The position numbers were made by a program, and so were the translations under genes. A DNA stretch of 64,000 bases from Mycocentrospora acerina (taxonomy: Eukaryota; Ascomycota; Dothideomycetes; Pleosporales): assembly GCA_022701365.1 (NCBI GenBank), contig JAKUHH010000216.1, positions 1,010,472 to 1,074,471 of the forward strand. The letters run 5' to 3'. The notes under the pieces are model-generated. The model searched no databases. It saw nothing but the letters and a program-made list of their open reading frames with translations, and was not told the origin of the DNA. Of this stretch, positions 11,914 to 21,194 are shown piece by piece (position 1 is the stretch's first letter; every line of letters begins with the position of its first letter).

Positions 11914-14900
11914 ATGGCTGACGCTCATCCCCGTGCCGGCACCTCTACCATCTACCGTGACGCCGACACCGCTCTTCCCCTGCGCCTGCAGTACGTCCAG
12001 TACACTCCCTTCACCCCTCCCGCCTCTCCCCAGCCTCACAGGCCCTACGCTGCGCAAAAGGGCTTCGGCTCGGGGCGCGCCAAGCAGCCAACACGCCTTC
12101 AAATGGACACTTCACTCGCCTCTGCCCACGAGGGTCGTGCCTACAGCCCTTCTCCAGCAGACAGCCCGACCTTTGCGCCTGTAGCCTTGCCCTCCCCCAA
12201 GCATTCTCTGCGACAGCGAACCCCATCGCTTCTCCGCCATCCTCCCCTATCCTCGCCTCTAAATGAGAGCAGACCTCGCGCAGAGCAGTACGCTGCATCG
12301 CCAACCATTGGGCCCACTACAATGCGCCAGGCCGGAGTTCCCTCGTCTCCTGATCTCCGCGCCATCTTCAATCCCCTTGCCAGCAACCCTGTGAACCAGG
12401 ACGGGCCCGCATGGGACTCGTCAAATGAAGATTTGTCTGGCGCAGTCTCTCCCAGCCGGGCCCGCGGCATGACTGCCTCTTCCCAGGCCTCCTTTGTACC
12501 CACGCCACCCCTACGGTCCGTCACCTCCATACCAGACTACGCGCAGTACCGCGGAGGTGAGCGGTCGAATTTGTCAGGAACATACAAGCCAAATCGAGGC
12601 GTGCCCAACTGGTCCCACAACGACTACTATCCTCCACCTCGAGCCTTCCGTGGCGACGAACCACGCTCCAGCTTCAGGTCTGGATGGACAAACACCGAAG
12701 CTAGCGGCACCGAGCGAAGCAGTATAGCAACTGCGCGGAGCTCGATTGTGAGCGAGCGCCAGCCAAGTATATATTCGAGAGACCAATCAAGGGACCGTCT
12801 AAGAGACCGGGACGACTCGCCCGAGACGAACCCAACATCTGATACTGCCGAAGAGGAAGACCAACTGAACGCAGTCGACGATGTCCTTGACTCTTACTAC
12901 TACGACGATGAGGAGGAGGAGGAGGGTGAGACCAAGAATGAAGACTTTAACAATCAAAACGCCCGGAACCGACGCAGCCCATCACCAGCAACTCTGGATT
13001 TGGAGCCTCCGGAGCTGTCGCAGACACCATCTCGCGACTTTGATTCTCTAGAATCCTTCCAATCTACAGAGCATCTCAAACAATGGGACCAACAGCACTC
13101 ACCACATCGGGACAATGAATCCAGAGACCATGTGGGAAGGACTGGCTCGACAGATCGGCAGCCGTCTATTGACTCTTCGCTGGATACCGAGGAAGCAAAT
13201 GCGCCAAAGATGCCTGACCGTAATGGTCAAGAATCACATGTCATTCACGGAAAGAAATCGCAGGTAGATTATCTACCTGCACTACATGTCATTAGCCCTC
13301 TTCAATCCAAATACAGCCCGAAGGATTTCGAATCGGTGACCCTCCAGTCCAACACAAGGCAATCGAGAATGTTGCAGCGAGCTAGCGAGGAGCTGCCCCG
13401 CCGTGTGTCAGTTTCGTTACAGGCTCTGGCACTTGGTGCTCCGAGCACTTTTGTCCGCCCAAACCAAATAGGCAATTTGAGTCAGCATTCCAGAGGCCCG
13501 AGTGTAAACAATCCTCAAATGAGAGAAATCCACCGGCAGATGTCTAATCTCCCTCAATTTCCGGCAAAGAAATCGCGCTTGTCTCGTCAGGACTGGGCGA
13601 ATATTGAAGCCTATTCAAATAGGCACTCGAAAAAACAGAGCTTTTCTCGTATGTACTCGAGCGAATCGACCAGCAAAGAGTTGCTCCCAGGCCTACAGTC
13701 CCCACCGGTACGAGTGTCTGAAGCACTCCCCGAAGTCGACGAAGACGAGGCAATTCCCCGTCGCGCGTCGACTAGTGTATATGATCGTAAAAGTACCTTG
13801 TTTAGTCTTGGCGTGGCGTTTCCTTCTTCAACGGGTAACTCAACAAACACTGGCGCGTTTGGCCATCCCCTGTCGTCTCGCAACGAAAGAGTAAATGAGG
13901 TGCTATTACGAGAGAAAAGATCCCCAGCTGAACGTGATCGTTATGGGTTCAAAAAGGCCACCGATAAGATTAGCGTCCAAGAGTACAACGCCTGGGCCGT
14001 AAAATATGAAGAGCACATTTCTCGACGACGAAATAAGTGGATTGCTCTGATGACAAAACAGGGTCTCTCTACCACCGACCCTACAAGATTTCCAGAGGCT
14101 AGCGAAAAAGTCAGGCGATATGCTCGAAAAGGCTACCCCCCAGAATGGCGAGGGGCCATGTGGTGGTTCTACTCTGGTGGTCAGCATCTGATCAAGCAGA
14201 AGGAAATGGTTGGCCTTTATGCATCGCTAGTTGCTCGAGTTAACCGGGATGAACTTAACAAGGACGACAAGGATGCGATTGAACGCGATCTTGATCGCAC
14301 TTTTCCTGACAACATACATTTTCGCCCTGAGCCGGCAACAGACTTGCTCGACGGAGAGTCGGACGACGAGCCCTCACTGATCCAAGACCTTCGCGAGGTT
14401 CTGTCATGTTTCGCTCTGAATAACCCCAACATTGGGTACTGCCAGTCCCTCAACTTCATTGCTGGTCTACTTCTCCTATTTTTGAAGCAAGACAAAGAAA
14501 AAGCATTTGTTCTTCTTACTATCATCACTCGGAACCATCTTCCGGGCGCACATGCTCGTAATCTTGCCAACACTGAAGTCAACGTCCTAATGATGCTTAT
14601 CAAGGACTACCTTCCCAAAGTCTGGGCATCTATCAACGACACGGATCTAATCAACACTGGTGCTGGATCCAACGCTCATCCCAGCTCAAAGTTTGCACGC
14701 CAGCCCACTGTTTCACTCTCTTGCACCTCGTGGTTTATGAGCATCTTTGTGGGTGAATTGCCTATTGAGACCGTTCTCCGAGTCTGGGATGCGTTCCTAT
14801 ATGACGGCGCTCGTATCCTATACCGCTATGCACTCGCCATTTTCAAACTCGGCGAACCAGAAATCAAAAAATACCAGCCCGGCGACGGCGAGCTGTTCAT

Positions 14901-15189
14901 GACAGTACAGAACTTGCCCCGTACATCATGCCTCGACCCAAACGTCCTTCACGACTTTGCTTTTGTAAAGAGAGGGTTTGGCAACTTGACGCAGGAAGTT
15001 ATCGATCAAAAGAAGCGCTTCTGGCGTGAGCAGACCAAGATGGCGCACCAAGCTTCGGTCAAGAGTACGCACCCAATACAACTTCAGGTCCCGAACAAAG
15101 ACGAAGACACGGACACGGAAAGCGGGCGGAGACCACTTGGACTGAGGAGGAAGGCCAGCCGCAAGTTCCGCACCATGAGGGGTCGCTAG
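11914..15189 (+). CDS. MSB3: TBC-domain Rab GTPase-activating protein, Msb3/Gyp3-like
   Basis: An uninterrupted 1091-codon frame. The ATG at 11914 (MADAHPRAGTSTIYRD) is the first in-frame ATG. Residues 1 to about 700 are Ser/Pro/Arg-rich and likely disordered, with an acidic stretch near 325-350. The TBC domain spans roughly 738-990 with all hallmark motifs: GYPPEWRGAMWWF near 740, the arginine-finger motif IERDLDR near 789, and the glutamine-finger motif YCQSLNFIAG near 842. In yeast Msb3/Msb4 stimulate GTP hydrolysis by Sec4 and other Rabs and help polarised secretion. The order and wording of motifs (FPDNIHF after the arginine finger, SCTSWFMSIFVGELPIETVLRVWD) fit this branch. The C-terminus is basic. 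The Rab partner is inferred from the family. Confidence 0.88.
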   Translation: MADAHPRAGTSTIYRDADTALPLRLQYVQYTPFTPPASPQPHRPYAAQKGFGSGRAKQPTRLQMDTSLASAHEGRAYSPSPADSPTFAPVALPSPKHSLRQRTPSLLRHPPLSSPLNESRPRAEQYAASPTIGPTTMRQAGVPSSPDLRAIFNPLASNPVNQDGPAWDSSNEDLSGAVSPSRARGMTASSQASFVPTPPLRSVTSIPDYAQYRGGERSNLSGTYKPNRGVPNWSHNDYYPPPRAFRGDEPRSSFRSGWTNTEASGTERSSIATARSSIVSERQPSIYSRDQSRDRLRDRDDSPETNPTSDTAEEEDQLNAVDDVLDSYYYDDEEEEEGETKNEDFNNQNARNRRSPSPATLDLEPPELSQTPSRDFDSLESFQSTEHLKQWDQQHSPHRDNESRDHVGRTGSTDRQPSIDSSLDTEEANAPKMPDRNGQESHVIHGKKSQVDYLPALHVISPLQSKYSPKDFESVTLQSNTRQSRMLQRASEELPRRVSVSLQALALGAPSTFVRPNQIGNLSQHSRGPSVNNPQMREIHRQMSNLPQFPAKKSRLSRQDWANIEAYSNRHSKKQSFSRMYSSESTSKELLPGLQSPPVRVSEALPEVDEDEAIPRRASTSVYDRKSTLFSLGVAFPSSTGNSTNTGAFGHPLSSRNERVNEVLLREKRSPAERDRYGFKKATDKISVQEYNAWAVKYEEHISRRRNKWIALMTKQGLSTTDPTRFPEASEKVRRYARKGYPPEWRGAMWWFYSGGQHLIKQKEMVGLYASLVARVNRDELNKDDKDAIERDLDRTFPDNIHFRPEPATDLLDGESDDEPSLIQDLREVLSCFALNNPNIGYCQSLNFIAGLLLLFLKQDKEKAFVLLTIITRNHLPGAHARNLANTEVNVLMMLIKDYLPKVWASINDTDLINTGAGSNAHPSSKFARQPTVSLSCTSWFMSIFVGELPIETVLRVWDAFLYDGARILYRYALAIFKLGEPEIKKYQPGDGELFMTVQNLPRTSCLDPNVLHDFAFVKRGFGNLTQEVIDQKKRFWREQTKMAHQASVKSTHPIQLQVPNKDEDTDTESGRRPLGLRRKASRKFRTMRGR

Positions 15190-15775
15190 CCATGTTTCCT
15201 CGACACGATTTACACCAAAAAAAAACGTTGCACCACACATTATATCGGAGTATAATACGCACTCGATTCCTCCAATTATTGGTATGTGTTTAGGCAACAC
15301 TTGCATTGCGCACGGCGTTTTTTTTCTTCTCTCTCTTTTCCTTTCCTTTTCACTTCCCTTCTTTCTTCCCTCTTCTGATCATCTTCTTTCGCTTTGGAGG
15401 GGGAGTCTCCCGGGGAAAAAAAAATTCCTTCCCCTCGTTTGCTTGATTGTTAATAGGTTACGATATACCCTCTTTCTCGTGTGTGTGTGTGTCTGTCTGT
15501 TTGTGTGTGTGTTTGTTTGGACGGGCTTGGACGCGGTTGCGGTAGATAATGGAGCACCGTCTTCTGGGTTTGTTTGGGGGAGGGTTGATCGGATCGGATT
15601 GGATTGGATTGGATTGGAATGGATTGGGCTGAACTGGGCTGGGTAACGATGATATACGATGTCACGAAAACACTGTACATATACATTATACATTTATAAA
15701 TTTCCCCTGCCTCGCGGCTGTGAGGGCGGCGGGATGGATCGATGGTGCTTCTCTCTATCTCTCTCTAAATATACA

Positions 15776-15809
<34 letters not shown>

Positions 15810-15811
15810 TA

Positions 15812-15847
<36 letters not shown>

Positions 15848-16416
15848 TATACACATCTCTCTCTCTGTCTCTCATTCTGAAGAAGAAGAAGAAGAAGAAG
15901 AAGAAAAACATAGTTTTTTTTGAATTAATTCCTCTTCGTGTGCATGACTTCAATATCATTCATGCAATTTTTCAAACCTGGCAAAGACTCCAGAAAAAAG
16001 AAAAGAAGAAAAGAAGGATGAAGAGGTTTCGAAAGGATGAGTCTAATTTTTCTTTGAAATATTTCGTCTCGTATCAATTCGTTTCCAAAAGGCTTCTGTT
16101 GCCTACAAGGCATGTACGAGGCTGACTGCCTGATCGACAGACTGACTGACTGACCCTAAGCGGTCTCCCCTCCCCTCCCCCCTCTTCGATATTTCCCGCG
16201 CACGAATAAAACTCCTGTATGATTTGATTTCCCCCTTGGTCCTGCCTGCAAATGCTCAAGATGCCCCAAAATGCTCGATTTTTCTTCCCTTATTCTCCTC
16301 CTCCTCCTCCTCCTCCTCCTCCTCCTTCTTCTTGTTCTTTCCATCAGTGACTCGCCACTCTTCTAGTAAGAAGCAGTGGACACGTGTAATGTCATGTCAT
16401 ATCAAGCCCGTGATAT
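15190..16416. repeat. Convergent intergenic region with microsatellites
   Basis: Between the 3' ends of the TBC and phosphoribosyltransferase genes. It contains GT-rich sequence at 15480-15515, GGATT pentamers at 15590-15625, a CT-dinucleotide tract at about 15770-15868, a GAA run at 15882-15905, and a CTC-trinucleotide run at about 16296-16325. Open frames in this stretch are translations of the repeats and are not genes. Confidence 0.8.
15770..15868. repeat. CT-dinucleotide microsatellite
   Basis: About 100 bp of almost pure CT repeats with occasional TATCT interruptions, 3' of the TBC gene. Such homopyrimidine mirror repeats can form triplex DNA and are prone to length change. A separate GAA run follows at 15882-15905. 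Confidence 0.9.
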
Positions 16417-17415
16417 TTACTGCTTGCTCTCCTGCTCCCTGGACAACCGGTCATGCTCGTCAATGTCGCTGCTCAACACGTTAGCCAAGATCATATCAAA
16501 TCTCTCAAGCAGTAAAAGACATGTATGTGAATACACAGCAAGGGAGAGAAAAAAAAAGAATAACGTACGTAGCCTCCCATGGGTAGTTGATCCACACATC
16601 GCCGACCGTCCTCGCGGCGGCATAGCGCCCGCCCAGAATCTCCTGGGGCAGCACACCCTTCTTCTTCTTGTCTTTGTTGTGCAAGACAAAGATGCTAAAC
16701 GTCGTCTTCTCGTCGGTGCGGCCGCTCTTCTGAACCGCGGCCTCGACGTCCTTTTCCAGCTCGCGCACGGCGTACTCGAGCGTCGTGCGCGTGTCGTCGA
16801 CTTCGTCAACAATGAGCACGTTCTTGCCGATGAGGTTGGCCATTTCTAGCGACGAGAGGTCGAGCCATTGTGTGCGTGTGACTTTTGTGCCGGGGGTTTC
16901 GACGTCCGGGTCGGTGGAGGAGCCGAGCTGCTCGTAGAGGGAGAGGCCGATGGCTTGGATGGGGATGTTGGCGCTGCCGGGACGCTTGAGGAAGGAGCTT
17001 TTGGGGGCGTTAGTTTGTGGGGGTTTTGTTGCTTTGGAGAGGAGGGAATAAGTACCGGAGGATGCGCGCGGGGACATAGCCGCCGCCGCCGATGGCGATC
17101 ATGAGCGTGGGCTTGAAGTCATTGAGGATCTGCTCAGCGGCTTCCTGGCACAGCTTGTGCACCTGTGGGAGGGTTGCGCGTTAGCGGGGAATTCTTTCCT
17201 TGGGATTCGTATATGCCTGTCTGTCTGCTGGCGCAAGTGTGCAGGAGCGATCCTGCAGGAAAGACGGTAGATTGCAGTATGTCGTGTCGCACAGCGTTTA
17301 TGCATTGTTTCCCCCCCTCTTGTACCGCGCGCCGCTATCACTGCAGGTGGAAAGAAGAAAAGAAAAAGACGGAAAAACATACCTGGTTGTACGTGACATA
17401 AACCTTCTCAACCAT
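16417..17415 (-). CDS. HPT1: Hypoxanthine/xanthine-guanine phosphoribosyltransferase
   Basis: Four exons, 17415-17383, 17162-17056, 16997-16569 and 16501-16417, give 217 residues. The PRPP-binding loop is NVLIVDEVDDTRTTLEYA, and the N-terminal part reads VHKLCQEAAEQIL then GGGGYVPARILRSFL, matching yeast Hpt1 and the fungal Xpt1 group. The region GLSLYEQLGS and the C-terminal VGDVWINYPWEA are also conserved in this group. It transfers ribose-5-phosphate from PRPP to hypoxanthine, guanine or xanthine in purine salvage. Intron 1 (220 nt) is long for this window. The last exon gives an acidic helix-like tail (LSSDIDEHDRLSREQESKQ) comparable to the tail of yeast Hpt1. Base preference cannot be read from sequence alone. 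Confidence 0.93.
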
Positions 17416-17918
17416 GTTGCCTGTTGATTTTGAAATTTGAGGGTAGAAAAAAAAGAGTTTTGGATTTGTGTATGAAGGTGAGTGGGATGTCGGCATGACT
17501 GTTAACCGCCCAAGGAGAAAAAAAAATCTCTTGACACGGGACAATAGTTTCTACGAAGAAGACGCCCGGAGTTGGCCGCCGCGGGGCTTTGATGTCGCGA
17601 CTGGCTATTTTTCTCTCACCCCGCCATGGCGGGCTAGGCCGATAGGGGAATAGATGCGGGAGAGGCTGCAAGGGTTGTTGCTGGGATAAAACTCAGCGTT
17701 CTGTTGCGCGGGGATAGTGCTGCTGTTTCTATTCTGGTCTTGGATGTTTTGGTGCCGAGAACATGGCCATTGCTCTGTTGTTTGTGTAAACAAATATACG
17801 CTCTGCTGACGTCGACTCTATCATCACAAAGTAGTAGCAACATCAATTGCTCGTTACCCTCTCATGACACCTCTTGAGTTTTGATACACATTCTAACTAC
17901 CAATGCTTTCATTTCCAC
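17416..17918. other. Upstream region of the phosphoribosyltransferase gene
   Basis: About 500 bp between the F-box gene 3' end and the HPT1-like start. No coding content or repeats recognised. Confidence 0.45.
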
Positions 17919-19706
17919 TCATTCGTCAACCACTATTGTCCCAATGTCAAACAACGGTCCACCCGCCTTTGGAAATTCACTGCTGTCCTCGAAACCAAGC
18001 ACATGGAAGAAATAGCGACCGTAACGGATGACGTATCGGTCGTTGATGAGAACAAAAGAATCCTTGTGCGAGATTTCAAGCTCTGAAATGAGAGTCTCGT
18101 TGTCCACAGTGGCGAGGGTCTTAGGTCTTAGGCGGTCGCTAACTCTATTAGTCAGAGTACACGGTGCATGTTCTGAGCTGCCAACTTCTGATATGGCTTG
18201 ATGAAATAGGGATTGATGATGGAAAGAGAGTTGCAGTCAGAATGAATGCACAACTCACCTTGTCCCTACAAACTCCAGAATCTGTACTCCTGCCTGCGTT
18301 CTCTCAAACGAGGCTCTGTAGAAGATGCCGTTCCAGCCATGCACATGCTGAGGAAACTCTGATAAGCCTGCCGACAAAGGACATTTTGGATCTGTGAATT
18401 CACCTAGATGCTCGTCAAACTGCTTGCGAACACAGATACTTTTCTCATCATTGTGTTGCTGTTTTACATGGACAAATGCTTCAAATGCCCCTCGTGGACC
18501 GACAGGGTTAAGGGAATTCCTGCAGAGTCGGCTCTCTGTTAGGATGACATGTGGAGTCTGCAGACATTCGCCGACGTAGGAGAAACGGCCGCACACAATG
18601 CGTGGTCGCGGTCTACCAAATGCAGCACTGAATGAAGAAAGCATATCAGGACCGTGACATGAGTGGCAGTAGTTGTCGCCAAGAACAAGAATGCTCTTGC
18701 TATCTGGCTGGACTAGGATAGCAATTCCGCGGGGACTAGTTTGAAAATGGCCGCTGGTGCAGCGAGTGTAAGTGAGTGTTTGTTTCAGAGTCTGGATTGT
18801 CTCATCACGGACATCAGACTTACTCTTGATCGCATGTCGTGACGAGGGGCGACGGGCAACAAACATCGAACCCTTTCCCTTGCTGAGTATCATAGTTCCA
18901 TATGTATATAGAGATGCGATCTTTCAAGGGTGCAGCACACGCAACTGTACGTCCACGCAAGGAGACACTGGCGAAATAATTTGAACTCGGTACCTTGAAG
19001 CTTCTGCGACCTTTTCCGCTCAGCTCAGAAACATAAAAGACATTTGTCGTGGATGTAAATGCCATGAGCTCTTCAGACACATGGCACATGCGTATGTCTT
19101 CTCGTGCTTCTCCTCTGAGGGTAGAAAGGCTCAATGTATGCAGGTTGAGTGCATACAACACGCGAGCCTCTTCCGATGGTTTCCAGACGAGCGTATTCCC
19201 AGATAGCATAGGGGAGCTGATTCTCTTATCTGAAAGGATGGTGAAGCGGCTTTTTGGATTGCCAGTACAAAACGCATGAGCAGTCTGGGCCTTGCGTTTG
19301 CAGAGGGCGTAGTCGACGCCTTGAAGGTCAACGGCGCCATTATACCAACAGCTCAAGCTTCTCTTGAGAACATGAAGACTCTGCAGAGCAAGCCACCATT
19401 TTTTGGATACCTAGCTTGTTTTGTCAGCAAGCCCAGCGAGTGGAAAGCTCTTGGCAGGCTGCGAGCAGGCCATACATGCTGTAGGCGGTAGGGTGTGGCG
19501 GGATCCAGATGGGCGAAGACGTGGGCTACGAGCTCAACCGGAAGTTGGCCAATAATGTCAAGCTGGAATGAGCGGGCGCTGGTCATGGACTGCAGCCATC
19601 TCCATTCGTAGGGAGTCAGTTGGTTGACGAGAGCTTCGAGGGCTTTGTTCCTCGAGTCATTTGTCTGCAGAGATGCAAAAGCTTCCACTAAGCCGGTCGT
19701 CTCCAT
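17919..19706 (-). CDS. F-box protein
   Basis: Four exons, 19706-19476, 19410-18824, 18735-18259 and 18144-17919, join in frame to 506 residues. The ATG at 19706 begins METTGLVEAF. An F-box lies at about 47-85: FQLDIIGQLPVELVAHVFAHLD, completed across intron 1 by HVSKKWWLALQS. The rest (about 85-506) is predicted beta-rich, with a long region resembling fungal F-box proteins whose C-terminal half resembles a degenerate propeller, but I cannot name its repeats. F-box proteins recruit substrates to SCF ubiquitin ligases. At each of the last two introns the reading-frame stop lies at or just past the donor, so splicing is needed to extend the frame. The substrate is unknown. Confidence 0.85.
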
Positions 19707-21194
19707 TGTGGCCAAAACCGCGGTTCATCTGGGGTAAGCGACGGCGGAGCGGTACGCACTTGGGCTGCTCGTAGGGACATGTCGCGATGCGTGACTCGCG
19801 AGGTGGACAGATGGTGAAGTCAAAGATGGGTGCGGACCGTGCGCAGCTGGTTGCAGCCAAGCGCATGACGGAAGGCGCGCCTCGTGGCAACCACGGTTTG
19901 AGACGTGCACGCTGGTCTGGGCCGGCGTGGCAGGATGGGGCGAATTCTGAATTGATAGCCACGACGCCGTTCCGTGGACCAGGAATCTGCAATGCTTGTG
20001 GAACCAGGCCAGCTGTTGCATGACGGAACCATGCATGCTGCAGTGGAGACGGTTGACGTTTTCAGGAATTGGTGCTGGCAAGCCACAGAGGGCAGCGGCG
20101 GTTTCATGGGCGAATGCATGTGGCCGACATTTGCGCGACAACAAGGGGTTTCTTCGGCGCCCTGCAGGAGCAGACGGAGCAGTGTAGGTGCAGGTGGTGT
20201 AGAGGTGCAGAGGTGTAGGTGGTGTAGGTGGTGTAGGTGGTGTAGGTGGTGTAGGTGGTGTAGGTGGTGTAGGTGGTGTAGATGGTGTAGTGAAGTGTGG
20301 TAAAGTGGAATGTAGGGTGATGTAGTGTAGTGTGGTGTGGTGTGGTGTAGTGTAGCATAGTGCAGCATATAGTGCAGCATATAGTGCAGCATAGAGTAGC
20401 ATAGTGTAGCATAGAGTTGGCATAGTGTAGCATAGTGTGGCATAGGGTACGAGCAGACCAGCCGTTCCCAGACGACCAGGTGCGGGTCGACGGCCACCCG
20501 GCCTGGTCGAGCATACCGAGTACATAGCTGGTGGTAGCATGCACCATGAGACTTGTGTCGACCAAGCATCGACATGGCACTTGTGTCGACCGAGCATCAC
20601 CATGCGCATCCCGAGCTGACTGGCGACCGCGCTCGCCTGGCCAGTGCTTCTCTCGTGTGCCTGGACGCGACACATGGGCAGCCATTGCGCCTCGAGACGA
20701 CGCCCTCGCCCTCGCCCTCGCCCTCTCCAAGCCCAGCCCCGTGTTCTCAAGTCTCTCGTCTCAAGGCGCAAGTCTCTCGTCGCAAGGCCTCGAGACTGCG
20801 GTGCCATGCGGTAGAAGCCGCCAGTGCTTGTGCCCGGCAGCTCCCACGCTCCCCCTTCCCCTCGCCCCGTTCCCGGCGAGCGCTGTGTGTGGTGTGCTCG
20901 GTCGCCGTCAGCCGCATTCTGGAACGCAGGCTTGGGTTGTTCGCAGGCGCTAGAAGGCCGGACTAGACGACTGCCCCGGGCCAACAGCTCCGCAGCGTCT
21001 CCGCTCTCAAACTCAGTCGCGGCCGTATATCGGGACCCTGCATTCAACGTCTCTGCTATCCGACATTTGTAGAAACCCTCGCCGGCTCCCTCCCAGCGCG
21101 GGCTGCTCCCGACCTCTCCCCCAGCTGCTGCCCCCGCCCGCGCCGCCAGCACCATCGCCGCCCTCGCCCTCGCCCTCGCCGCCAGCACCGAGCC
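19707..21194. repeat. Divergent promoter region with a minisatellite
   Basis: About 1.5 kb between the F-box gene (minus) and the Sfl1-like gene (plus). A 9-bp tandem repeat (GTGTAGGTG) occupies about 20205-20290, followed by looser GTGTAGTGTGG and CAGCATATAGTG repeats to about 20445, and a 28-30-bp unit beginning ACTTGTGTCGACC repeated twice at 20550-20605. The tract is then GC-rich with repeated CCCTCGCCCTCG at 20702-20725 and again near 21160-21180. The long minus-strand open frame across it is repeat translation. Confidence 0.8.
20205..20290. repeat. 9-bp minisatellite (GTGTAGGTG)
   Basis: About nine nearly identical 9-bp units, the first few diverged (GTGTAGAGGTGCAG), in the shared upstream region of the F-box and Sfl1-like genes. 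In one reading direction it codes for repeated HLHHL, which explains the long spurious open frame on the minus strand. Confidence 0.9.

Noticed and set aside
15659..15923. Serine/leucine-rich frames
   Set aside because: Direct translation of CT microsatellite DNA.
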